Part shown: piece by piece, positions 17,299 through 27,165 of the stretch
Position numbering within the stretch: position 1 is the stretch's first letter
How the letters are laid out: the number at the start of each line of letters is the position of its first letter
Assembly: GCF_021404405.1 (NCBI RefSeq)
Contig: NZ_JABFTV010000013.1
Span: 101,254 to 165,253, forward strand
Direction of reading: 5' to 3'
DNA: 64,000 bases
DNA from: Billgrantia aerodenitrificans
GTDB lineage: Bacteria; Pseudomonadota; Gammaproteobacteria; Pseudomonadales; Halomonadaceae
Notes under the pieces: generated by a model
What the model was told of the DNA's origin: nothing
What the model saw: the letters and a program-made list of their open reading frames with translations, nothing else
The model's database searches: none
Translations under genes and position numbers: made by a program

Positions 17299-18198
17299 TC
17301 AGTCCAGGTCGTAGCCGAGGCTCTTCAGCGCTCGCTCATCATCCGACCAGCCGCGCTTCACCTTGACCCAGAGATTGAGCATGACCTTGGCGTCGAGCGC
17401 ACGCTCCATGTCGAGCCGCGCCTCGCGTCCGATGTTCTTGATTCGCTCACCCTTGTCGCCGATGAGGATTTTCTTCTGCCCGGCGCGCTCCACCAGGATC
17501 AGGGCGCTGATGTGCACCACCCTGCCCTCGTCACGGAACTCCTCGATCTCGACCGTCACCTGATAGGGCAGCTCGTCGCCGAGCTGGCGCATGATCTTCT
17601 CGCGCACCAGCTCCGCCGCCAGGAAGCGCTGGCTTCTGTCGGTGACCTGATCGTCGGGGAAGTGGTGGATGCCCTCGGGCAGATGCTTGGCCACCTCCGC
17701 CTCCAGCTCCGGTACGTTGGTACCGTGCTTGGCGGAAACAGGAATGATGGCGGCAAAGTCGCGGCGCGCGCCGACCTCGGCCAGCCAAGGCAGCAGCGTA
17801 CTCTTGTCCTCGAGCCGGTCGACCTTGTTGACGGCGAGGATCACCGGCGCCTGAACGTGCTCCAGACGCGACAGCACCACCTGATCCTCATCGGTCCAGC
17901 GCGTGCGGTCGATGATGAACACCACGCAATCGACGTCGTGCAGGGCCTGAGTGGCGGCCTGGTTCATGAAGCGGTTGATCGCCTTGTTGCGATCGCGCCC
18001 CAGGATATGGATGCCCGGCGTGTCGACGTAGATGAACTGCGCCTCGCCCTCGGTCTTGATCCCCATGACCTGATGTCGGGTGGTCTGCGGGCGACGCGAG
18101 GTGATCGATATCTTCTGGCCGAGGATGCGGTTCATCAGCGTCGACTTGCCGACGTTGGGACGACCGACGATGGCCACGAAGCCACAGGTCTCGCTCAT
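17299..18198 (-). CDS. era: GTPase Era
   Basis: Essential GTPase that binds 16S rRNA and helps 30S maturation; 299 residues. G1 is GRPNVGKST, G2/G3 region includes TRHQVMGI and DTPGIH, and G4 is NKVD. The C-terminal KH domain contains KKILIGDKGERIKNIG. The start at 18198 overlaps the rnc stop by ATGA; a long upstream extension in the same frame runs antiframe through rnc and is rejected. Coupled translation with rnc is expected. Confidence 0.97.
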   Translation of the reverse strand: MSETCGFVAIVGRPNVGKSTLMNRILGQKISITSRRPQTTRHQVMGIKTEGEAQFIYVDTPGIHILGRDRNKAINRFMNQAATQALHDVDCVVFIIDRTRWTDEDQVVLSRLEHVQAPVILAVNKVDRLEDKSTLLPWLAEVGARRDFAAIIPVSAKHGTNVPELEAEVAKHLPEGIHHFPDDQVTDRSQRFLAAELVREKIMRQLGDELPYQVTVEIEEFRDEGRVVHISALILVERAGQKKILIGDKGERIKNIGREARLDMERALDAKVMLNLWVKVKRGWSDDERALKSLGYDLD

Positions 18199-18887
18199 GA
18201 TTTCGCCCCTTTCTGGTTTTCGAGCTGGAGCAGAGCAAGCTCGGCGGCCTGCTGCTCGGCATGACGGCGGCTGGAGCCGGTACCCAGGGTATGCGTCGCC
18301 AGCAGTTCGACGTGACACTCGACCGTGAAGGTCTGGTCGTGCGCCTCGCCCTCGACGGACACCACATCGTAGCGCGGCAGCGGCGACTGACGCGACTGCA
18401 GGAACTCCTGCAGCCGGGTCTTGGGATCCTTCTGGGTATCCTGCAGATCGATCGACTCCAGGCGCTCGGCGTACCACGCCAGCACGCGGGTACGCGCCAC
18501 ATCCATGCCGGCATCGAGATAGATGGCGCCAAGCACGGCTTCCACTGCGTCGGCCAGGATCGAGTCGCGCCGGTGACCGCCGCTCTTCATCTCGCCCGAG
18601 CCTAGCCGCAGGCACTCGCCGAACGACATCTCCCTGGCCAGCTCGGCCAGGGTCTGGCCGCGAACCAGCCGTGCCCGCAGGCGCGACAGCTGGCCCTCGC
18701 GAGCCTGGGGAAAACGCTCGTATAGCGCCTCGGCAATCACGAAGTTGACGATGGAGTCGCCGAGAAACTCGAGCCGCTCGTTGTTTTGGCCCCCAAAGCT
18801 GCGGTGCGTCATGGCCAGCTCCAGCAGAGTGATGTCGCTGAAATCGTGGCCGATGCGTCGGCTGAAGGCGGAAAGGGATTTGCTCAC
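18195..18887 (-). CDS. rnc: Ribonuclease III
   Basis: Double-strand-specific endoribonuclease for rRNA and mRNA processing; 230 residues. The catalytic signature NERLEFLGDSIVNFV and the second acidic site DAVEAVLGAIYLDAG are intact, and a dsRNA-binding domain covers about residues 155-225. It lies between lepB and era with a 4-base overlap to era. Confidence 0.97.
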   Translation of the reverse strand: MSKSLSAFSRRIGHDFSDITLLELAMTHRSFGGQNNERLEFLGDSIVNFVIAEALYERFPQAREGQLSRLRARLVRGQTLAELAREMSFGECLRLGSGEMKSGGHRRDSILADAVEAVLGAIYLDAGMDVARTRVLAWYAERLESIDLQDTQKDPKTRLQEFLQSRQSPLPRYDVVSVEGEAHDQTFTVECHVELLATHTLGTGSSRRHAEQQAAELALLQLENQKGAKS

Positions 18888-18911
18888 GAAATTCCTGTTA
18901 TTGCTGATCCA

Positions 18912-19715
18912 TCAATGGATGCGGCGAACCTGGGTGAAACTGGGCAGACCACCGTCCCAGTGCATCCATACGGCAAAGGCTCGGCCGACGACGTTCTCCT
19001 CGGGCACGAAGCCCCAGTAGCGGCTGTCGTTGGAGTGGTCGCGGTTGTCGCCCATGGTGAAATAGTGGCCATCGGGTACCACGATCTCGCGCACACGCGG
19101 GCCCGGGTCACGTGGATTATTGTAGATACGATGGCTGACCTCGCCCAGGCGCTCCTCCAGCAGCCACTCGCCCGGCGCGGTGGGCGGCGCTTCGTCCAGC
19201 ACGCGCTTGGGTACGGGCTCGCCGTTGACGTACAGCTGCTTGTCTTCGTAGCGCACGGTATCGCCCGGCAGGCCCACCACTCGCTTGATGAAGTTCACCG
19301 AGGGCTCACTGGGGAAACGGAACACCATGACGTCGCCACGCTCGGGCTCACCCAACTCGACGATACGCGTGTGGGTCACCGGCAGACGCAAACCATAGGC
19401 GTACTTGTTCACCAGGATGAAATCACCCACTTCCAGGGTCGGACGCATCGAGCCCGAGGGGATCTGGAACGGCTCCACCAGGAAGCTGCGCAGCAGCAGG
19501 ACGACCAGCAATACCGGAAAGAACGAGCGCGCATAGTCGACCGGCCAGGGCTCCTTCATGGCCCGCTCGCGGGCAGCCTCGTCGAGCCCTTCCGTGGTGC
19601 CCGCCTCTACGGCGGCCAGTTTGCGGCGACGCGCCGGGCGCCACCAAACCAGATCGAGCAGCCAGATCAGTCCAGTGATGGCGACTGCCACCACCAGTAG
19701 CAAAGAGAAATCCAT
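18912..19715 (-). CDS. lepB: Signal peptidase I
   Basis: Inner-membrane serine protease removing Sec and Tat signal peptides; 267 residues. Two hydrophobic segments (about residues 3-22 and 65-80) flank a basic cytoplasmic loop. The catalytic dyad is Ser89 in IPSGSMRPTL and Lys144 in KRVVGLPGD; box E is GDNRDHSNDSRYWG. Follows lepA in the standard lepA-lepB-rnc-era order. Confidence 0.96.
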   Translation of the reverse strand: MDFSLLLVVAVAITGLIWLLDLVWWRPARRRKLAAVEAGTTEGLDEAARERAMKEPWPVDYARSFFPVLLVVLLLRSFLVEPFQIPSGSMRPTLEVGDFILVNKYAYGLRLPVTHTRIVELGEPERGDVMVFRFPSEPSVNFIKRVVGLPGDTVRYEDKQLYVNGEPVPKRVLDEAPPTAPGEWLLEERLGEVSHRIYNNPRDPGPRVREIVVPDGHYFTMGDNRDHSNDSRYWGFVPEENVVGRAFAVWMHWDGGLPSFTQVRRIH

Positions 19716-19728
19716 GTTATCGCCGGTC

Positions 19729-21546
<1,818 letters not shown>

Positions 21547-21631
21547 CTAACCCAGTCCGGTATTCGACACGAGCGCGGCAGCGGCAATCTTGGTCGGCGC
21601 CCGTTCACGTCATATGAATTCAATGGCCGGT

Positions 21632-21660
21632 ATTGTACCGGCATGGCCAAGGGTTGGACA
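21632..21660 (-). promoter_or_regulatory. Possible sigma-70 promoter of lepA
   Basis: On the minus strand TGTCCA and TACAAT are spaced by 17 bases, about 86 bases upstream of the lepA start and just after the mucD terminator. The -10 is good, the -35 is poor (three of six), so this is a weak prediction. Confidence 0.3.
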
Positions 21661-21680
21661 GCACAGCCGTATGCAGCGGC

Positions 21681-21721
21681 AAAAACGACGACACCTCCCG
21701 CACGTGCGGGAGGTGTCGTCG
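21681..21721 (-). terminator. Rho-independent terminator after mucD
   Basis: A perfect 36-bp palindrome (18-bp arms, CGACGACACCTCCCGCAC and its complement) is followed on the minus strand by TTTTT. It starts 24 bases past the mucD stop and closes the algU-mucABD operon. Confidence 0.9.
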
Positions 21722-21744
21722 CGATGGTCGGCAGTCTGTGCCGC

Positions 21745-23178
21745 TCAGCCGTTGCCCAGGCGCAGTGCCACGAACAGCGAGCGACCCTCACGGTAGAGGC
21801 GCACCGGCACGGCGCGATCGGTAGGCAACCTCTCGACCAGCTCGCGCAGCTGGGCCGGCTCTTCCACGGCATGATGGTCGAGGCTGACGATCACGTCACC
21901 GGGTCGAATGCCGGCATCGGCGGCCGCCCCACGGGGGTCGACGTCACGCACCACCACTCCGCTGTCGATTCCGAGCCGCTGACGCTCGGCATCCTCGAGT
22001 TCGGCCACGGCAATGCCCAGGCGCGCCTGAGCGTCCGAATCGCCACCGGGCCGTGCCTGCTCCGAGCGCTCGCTATCCGGCCAGTCGCCGATGGTGACGG
22101 CAATGTCTCGGCGTTCACCGTCACGCATGATGGTCAATTCGGCATCGTTGCCCGGCGTGACCCGCCCGATCAGGCGCGGCAGGTTGCGCGAACGCTCGAC
22201 CTCCTCGCCGTCGACCTCGAGCACGATGTCACCCGCCTGCAGGCCGGCACGTGCTGCCGGACCTTCGGGGTCGAGGTCGGCGATGAGAGCACCGCTGGCG
22301 CTGTCCATGCCGAACGATTCGGCCAGGTCGCGCGACACCGGCTGGATCATCACGCCGAGCCAGCCACGACGCACGCGGCCGTCGTCACGCAGCTGATTGG
22401 CAACGTCCATGGCCACGTTGATGGGAATCGCGAACGACACACCCATGAAACCACCGCTGCGGGTGAATATCTGGGCATTGATGCCCACCACCTCGCCATC
22501 GAGGTTGAACAGCGGCCCACCGGAGTTGCCCGGGTTGATGGCAACGTCGGTCTGGATGAAAGGCACGTAGGCATCGCGCGGCAGCGTGCGGTTGATGGCG
22601 CTGATGATGCCCGCGGTCACCGAGTGATCGAAACCGAACGGCGAACCGATGGCCGCCACCCATTCGCCTACGCGCAGCCGGTCGGAATCTCCCATGCGCA
22701 GCGTCGGCAGGTCGGAAGCATCGACCTTGAGCAGCGCCACGTCGGTCTGGGTATCGGCACCGATCAGCTCGGCTTCGAGCTCCCGGCGGTCGTTGAGACG
22801 CACGAGGATTTCGTCGGCTCCGTCGACCACATGGGCATTGGTGAGGATGTAGCCATCCTGACTGATGATGAAACCGGAGCCCAGGGACTGACGTTCATGT
22901 CCCCGCCCCGGCCCACCGCCTCCGCCACCGGGCGGCGCCGGGAAGCGGTCGCCGAAGAAGTGGCGGAAGATATCCGGAATGTCCTGTCCGCCGAAATCTT
23001 CGAACCCCTGGGAGCGCCCCGAGATCATGCGAGTCGTCGAGATGTTGACCACTCCGGGGGCCGCCTGCTCGACCAGCACGGTGAAATCGGGCAGTTCGCG
23101 GGCAAAGGCAGACTGCCATGACAGCAGCATGGCCACCAGCAGCGCCCAAAGAGAGACCTGTCGCGTCAATGGCTTCAT
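21745..23178 (-). CDS. mucD: Periplasmic serine protease MucD / DegP
   Basis: HtrA-type protease/chaperone of 477 residues that removes misfolded envelope proteins. Signal peptide about residues 1-27. The catalytic triad is His116 (LTNAHVVDGA), Asp146 (TDVALLKV) and Ser219 (NPGNSGGP). A glycine-rich LA-type loop (about residues 83-93) precedes the protease domain, and two PDZ domains fill residues 270-470. It ends the algU-mucA-mucB operon 43 bases after mucB, the Pseudomonas arrangement, where MucD limits activation of the sigma factor. Confidence 0.95.
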   Translation of the reverse strand: MKPLTRQVSLWALLVAMLLSWQSAFARELPDFTVLVEQAAPGVVNISTTRMISGRSQGFEDFGGQDIPDIFRHFFGDRFPAPPGGGGGGPGRGHERQSLGSGFIISQDGYILTNAHVVDGADEILVRLNDRRELEAELIGADTQTDVALLKVDASDLPTLRMGDSDRLRVGEWVAAIGSPFGFDHSVTAGIISAINRTLPRDAYVPFIQTDVAINPGNSGGPLFNLDGEVVGINAQIFTRSGGFMGVSFAIPINVAMDVANQLRDDGRVRRGWLGVMIQPVSRDLAESFGMDSASGALIADLDPEGPAARAGLQAGDIVLEVDGEEVERSRNLPRLIGRVTPGNDAELTIMRDGERRDIAVTIGDWPDSERSEQARPGGDSDAQARLGIAVAELEDAERQRLGIDSGVVVRDVDPRGAAADAGIRPGDVIVSLDHHAVEEPAQLRELVERLPTDRAVPVRLYREGRSLFVALRLGNG

Positions 23179-23221
23179 GAGAGCTCCTGCATCAGCATTT
23201 CGTTATCTCTAGCGGAACTTA

Positions 23222-24229
23222 CTATTCGGATGCTTCGCGCCAGGTGAGACTTTCCGCCACCTGGGCCAACACCCGCGGCGGCAACTCACCCATTGCCACC
23301 ACCTGCATGGGCCGACCATCCACCACCACATGGCGTACCACGGCGAGCGAGATTCCCAGACGATGCAGCCCCGGAATCAACCGCTCCCGCCCCTCCTCGA
23401 TCGGCTCGACGAACAGACTCAGGGTCGAAAGGCCATCGCTGTAGATGCGATGACCGATCTCCGGATCGTGTCGGTCGGTCTGCGTATCGACAGGCTGATC
23501 GAGAAATCCATTGGGCAGCCAGGCCGCCCGCCAGGCCTGCCGTGGCGGCGTGGGGCTCGCATCGAGCACCACGCCGCCTTGGTACAGTTGCGGTGGCTGG
23601 AGTTCGGTCAGTTGGAACGTCTCGACCACACGCCCTCGGTCGTCGATCAACTCGCGCTTGAGCGGCAATGCGGTGTGTTCGTCGAGCCACAGGCGATGGC
23701 CGAAGCGCAAACCGTCCAACGGCTCGATATCCAGCCGAACCGCACTGCGATTGGCGATACGCTCATCGCTGCCCATGGAAAGCCGATAATACTGCTCGAT
23801 ATGCCGGGCCATGCCTGCCGGCGATGCGGGCACTTCCGGCTCGCCGTTGGACCAGCTCATGCGGCCGATATGGCCACGGCGCTCGAAGAAGACGGGCGGC
23901 CCGTCGAGGAAACGCGCCACTTCGCGCTCGATGCCGTCCTGGATGTCGCGGGAAAGCGCCAGTGTACGGACGCCATCGATGCCGATGCGTACCGCCCGCG
24001 CCTGAAAGACATGACAGTGCCCCGCCCACAGGCTGCGCTCGAACCACTCCAATGGCGATTCGGGACGCTCCCACTCGGCCAGTTGGCGGCAGTCGAAGCG
24101 TTCGGTCTCGGTTGGCTCATCCGCAGTTTCTGCAACCGCCGCCGTTTCTGCAATCGCCACGGCACCGTAAGCCAGGAGCAAGGCACCGCTATACGCAGCC
24201 AGGCACCTGGCGTTACGCCTGTTGACCAT
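23222..24229 (-). CDS. mucB: Sigma-E regulatory protein MucB/RseB
   Basis: Periplasmic protein of 335 residues that binds the anti-sigma factor MucA and shields it from DegS-type cleavage until lipid or LPS signals release it. An N-terminal signal sequence (RCLAAYSGALLLAYGAVA) is followed by a LolA-like beta domain (about residues 45-230) and a smaller C-terminal domain. Overlaps the mucA stop by one base (TGATG). Identification rests on operon position plus overall character, since the family is divergent. Confidence 0.9.
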   Translation of the reverse strand: MVNRRNARCLAAYSGALLLAYGAVAIAETAAVAETADEPTETERFDCRQLAEWERPESPLEWFERSLWAGHCHVFQARAVRIGIDGVRTLALSRDIQDGIEREVARFLDGPPVFFERRGHIGRMSWSNGEPEVPASPAGMARHIEQYYRLSMGSDERIANRSAVRLDIEPLDGLRFGHRLWLDEHTALPLKRELIDDRGRVVETFQLTELQPPQLYQGGVVLDASPTPPRQAWRAAWLPNGFLDQPVDTQTDRHDPEIGHRIYSDGLSTLSLFVEPIEEGRERLIPGLHRLGISLAVVRHVVVDGRPMQVVAMGELPPRVLAQVAESLTWREASE

Positions 24230-24939
24230 CAGCGCTGCCCCAGCGTCTCGTTACCCGAAGCCCGCAAGAGTGGCATCCAGACGTCGCCGCTCAGATTGGT
24301 GGCCCCCTGAGAATGACGGTCGAGGTATGACTGCAGCAAGCGCGCCTGCTCCTGGTCGGTGCTGCGGGATTGCCGCGGATTGGGAGTCAGGAACAGGGGG
24401 TTGTCGAAACCGGCGCCAACCGGCATCACGCCGCCGGCCTGACCGCCCGACACCGCCGGAGAGAACAACGGCATGCCAACGGGGGTGGCCTGGCTGCCGC
24501 CTCCGGCCTGTGCCACGAGGTTGCGCTGTGTTTGACCCGCAGCAGCGGGCGCTTGATTGTCGGCCAGCTCGGTCTCACCGCCCGAGCGGGTGAAATCGGT
24601 GCCGTTGTAGAATTGCACCCCGGTGATCACCATCAGCGTGACCGCCGCCGCAATGCCCGCACTGCGAGCAAAGGGCTGGATGCGACGCGGTGGAATACGA
24701 GGCGCTTCCATTTCAGGCACCGGCTCGGCTTCGAGCCTCGCCATGATACCGGCCGAGAGGTCCGTACTGACATCGATGTCATGATCCCGCCGCATGACGC
24801 TGCGCATCAGATGATAGCGCCGCCAGGCTTCCGCCGCGTCCGGCTGCTCTTCTAGTGACTTGAGCATCCGGCGAAGCTCGAGATCATCACCTTCGTTGTC
24901 CATCAGGGCAGAAAGCGATTCCCGTGCATTCTGACTCAT
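24229..24939 (-). CDS. mucA: Anti-sigma factor MucA/RseA
   Basis: Membrane-spanning anti-sigma factor for AlgU/RpoE, 236 residues. The N-terminal cytoplasmic domain (SLSALMDNEGDDLELRRML) is the RseA sigma-binding fold. One membrane segment lies at about residues 98-117 (AAAVTLMVITGVQFYNG), followed by a Gln/Ala-rich periplasmic tail that MucB would contact. Located directly between algU and mucB. Confidence 0.92.
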   Translation of the reverse strand: MSQNARESLSALMDNEGDDLELRRMLKSLEEQPDAAEAWRRYHLMRSVMRRDHDIDVSTDLSAGIMARLEAEPVPEMEAPRIPPRRIQPFARSAGIAAAVTLMVITGVQFYNGTDFTRSGGETELADNQAPAAAGQTQRNLVAQAGGGSQATPVGMPLFSPAVSGGQAGGVMPVGAGFDNPLFLTPNPRQSRSTDQEQARLLQSYLDRHSQGATNLSGDVWMPLLRASGNETLGQR

Positions 24940-25121
24940 TCCTCAACACCCCCACATCGACAAGGCACCCTGCCTTGCTACCAATGTTTTCCGGCATTCC
25001 CGAACGCACCGAAACGGAATGCCGACAGCCCATGATTTGCCGCTGTCAAACTGCGGTCAATGCTTCAGACGTCATCGACGCGAGACAGTTCAGCGTCGAG
25101 ACGAAAACTTCTTGAAAAACT

Positions 25122-25727
25122 TCACTCGGTCACCGATTCCCGGGTCCGAGCCGTCTCCACCAGCGGTTGAATATGTTGATCCACCGCCTCACGAGCACGA
25201 AAGATCCTCGAGCGCACCGTTCCCACCGGACACTGCATGATGTTGGCGATGTCCTCATAGGAGAGCCCATCGAGCTCGCGCAAGGTGATGGCCGTGCGCA
25301 GATCGTCGGGCAGGTTTTCGATGGCCTCGAAAACAGCCGCCTCGAGTTGATCCCGGGCCAGCGACGACTCCGGGGTTTCGATATCGGAAAGCCGTCCGCT
25401 ATGGTCGAGAATTTCGGCGTCGACGATATCGAGATCGCTGCCTGGCGGGCGGCGCCCCTTCGAGACGAGATGGTTCTTGGCCGTATTGATGGCGATGCGA
25501 TACATCCAGGTATAGAACGCGCTCTCGGCGCGAAACTTGCCAAGAGCACGATAGGCTTTGATGAAAGCTTCCTGGGCCACGTCCTGCACTTCGGCGTGGT
25601 CCTGAACGTAGCGACCGATCAAGCCGATGATCTTGTGCTGATACTTCTTCACCAGCAGGTCGAAGGCACGCGTATCGCCATTTTGCGCACGCTCCACGAG
25701 CTGCTGATCGGTTTCCCGGTTGCCCAT
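25122..25727 (-). CDS. algU: ECF sigma factor AlgU/RpoE
   Basis: Extracytoplasmic-function sigma factor for envelope stress and exopolysaccharide control, 201 residues. Region 2 contains VQDVAQEAFIKAYRALGKFR and YTWMYRIAINTAKN; region 4 contains LDGLSYEDIANIMQCPVGTVRSRIFRAR. It heads the mucA-mucB-mucD operon. A sigma-E-like promoter upstream (25916-25943) suggests autoregulation. Confidence 0.96.
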   Translation of the reverse strand: MGNRETDQQLVERAQNGDTRAFDLLVKKYQHKIIGLIGRYVQDHAEVQDVAQEAFIKAYRALGKFRAESAFYTWMYRIAINTAKNHLVSKGRRPPGSDLDIVDAEILDHSGRLSDIETPESSLARDQLEAAVFEAIENLPDDLRTAITLRELDGLSYEDIANIMQCPVGTVRSRIFRAREAVDQHIQPLVETARTRESVTE

Positions 25728-26025
25728 TCATGCCCCCCCCGACAGGGCAGCGCCCCGAGGCGGGATGCGGGAGTAAAGCGTCGTTGAATAATCTGCTTGC
25801 ATGGTTTCAACCTGGAGCCCGTTGGCCGCTGAATGTCCCTGGACGTCGTCGTCCGTCCCGACAAGTGTTCCTGTTTCTTGGCCGCGCATCAAGCCGGCCG
25901 CCATGCTGCCGGCGCTGAGACCCCTCGGGCAGCTTCGGGTTCCGTTCCGATTGCCGATTATTCCCTCGGCGGGTGTATAGTAGTTCATCTTCTTGCCTTC
26001 AACGCATCACGACACAGGTAGCAAC
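25728..26025. promoter_or_regulatory. Divergent control region algU / DAHP synthase
   Basis: This 298-base stretch has no credible gene. On the plus strand TATAGT at 25976-25981 is a fair -10 for the DAHP synthase gene, with TTGCCG upstream at a long 19-base spacing. On the minus strand it holds the candidate sigma-E promoter. Confidence 0.5.
25916..25943 (-). promoter_or_regulatory. Possible autoregulated sigma-E promoter of algU
   Basis: Read on the minus strand: GGAACCC, 16 bases, TCTCA. This resembles the GAACTT-N16/17-TCTGA class used by AlgU. The predicted start lies about 180 bases upstream of the algU ATG, leaving a long leader. Confidence 0.4.
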
Positions 26026-27102
26026 ATGTCAGATCAGCAGGTCAGCAACCTCAACGTCCTTTCCCAGGACGTACTGATCACTCCCGAAGCCCTCAAGAAC
26101 GAGATCCCCCTCGGTGACATCGCCGAGAGAACGGTGATCGAGGGACGCCGGACCATTCAGAACATTCTCGACGGCAGCGACCCGCGCCTGCTCGTGGTGG
26201 TCGGCCCCTGCTCGATCCACGACGTCGACGCTGCCCTGGACTATGCGCGTCGCCTGCGCCGCCTGGCCGACGAGGTGAAGGACAGCCTGTTCATCGTGAT
26301 GCGCGTCTATTTCGAGAAGCCGCGTACCACCGTCGGCTGGAAGGGCCTGATCAACGACCCGCATCTCAACGGCTCCTTCGAGATCGAGGAAGGCCTGCAC
26401 ATCGCCCGCCGGCTGCTGGTGGAGCTCTCCGAGCTCGGCCTGCCGCTGGCCACCGAGGCGCTGGACCCGATCTCGCCGCAGTACTTGCAGGACTGCATCA
26501 GCTGGTCGGCCATCGGCGCGCGCACCACCGAATCCCAGACCCACCGCGAGATGTCCTCGGGCCTCTCCAGCCCGGTGGGCTTCAAGAACGGCACCGACGG
26601 CAGCCTCGACGTGGCCATCAATGCCCTGCAGTCGGTCTCGCATCCGCACAACTTCCTCGGCATCAACCAGAGCGGCCAGGTGGCGATCATCCGCACCCGC
26701 GGCAATGCCTACGCCCACGTGGTGCTGCGCGGCGGTAACGGCAAGCCCAACTACGACAGCGTCAGCGTGGCGCTGGCCGAGCAGGAGCTGAAGAAGGCCG
26801 GCATCAAGCCCAACATCATGATCGACTGCTCCCACGCCAACTCCAACAAGGACCCGGCGCTGCAGCCGCTGGTGCTGGACAACGTCACCAACCAGATCCT
26901 CGAGGGCAACCGCTCGATCATGGGGCTGATGGTGGAGTCCAATATCGGCTGGGGCAGCCAGAAGATCCTAGACGACCACAGCCAGATGCAGTACGGCGTT
27001 TCCGTCACCGATGCCTGCATCGACTGGGCCACCACCGAGGAGACCATGACGCGCATGGCGAGCAAGCTGAGCACGGTGCTAGCGGAGCGACGCCAGGGCT
27101 GA
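26026..27102 (+). CDS. 3-deoxy-7-phosphoheptulonate synthase, class I
   Basis: First enzyme of aromatic amino-acid synthesis, joining PEP and erythrose 4-phosphate; 358 residues, AroF/AroG/AroH type. Motifs: VVVGPCSIHD, RVYFEKPRTTVGWKG, the GARTTESQTHREMSSGLS block, and IDCSHANSNKD near the C-terminal metal site. The ATG at 26026 matches family N-termini. Which amino acid inhibits it (Phe, Tyr or Trp) cannot be told from the sequence by eye, so I give no letter. A hairpin follows the stop. Confidence 0.94.
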   Translation: MSDQQVSNLNVLSQDVLITPEALKNEIPLGDIAERTVIEGRRTIQNILDGSDPRLLVVVGPCSIHDVDAALDYARRLRRLADEVKDSLFIVMRVYFEKPRTTVGWKGLINDPHLNGSFEIEEGLHIARRLLVELSELGLPLATEALDPISPQYLQDCISWSAIGARTTESQTHREMSSGLSSPVGFKNGTDGSLDVAINALQSVSHPHNFLGINQSGQVAIIRTRGNAYAHVVLRGGNGKPNYDSVSVALAEQELKKAGIKPNIMIDCSHANSNKDPALQPLVLDNVTNQILEGNRSIMGLMVESNIGWGSQKILDDHSQMQYGVSVTDACIDWATTEETMTRMASKLSTVLAERRQG

Positions 27103-27127
27103 CAGCCGCGACACAAGCAGCACGACA

Positions 27128-27156
27128 GAGAAGGGCTCGCACTGCGGGCCCTTCTC
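27128..27156 (+). terminator. Hairpin between DAHP synthase gene and dinG
   Basis: A 9-bp stem GAGAAGGGC/GCCCTTCTC with an 11-base loop lies between convergent genes. No long T-run follows, so it is a moderate terminator candidate for either strand. Confidence 0.55.
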
Positions 27157-27165
27157 GTTGGGGCC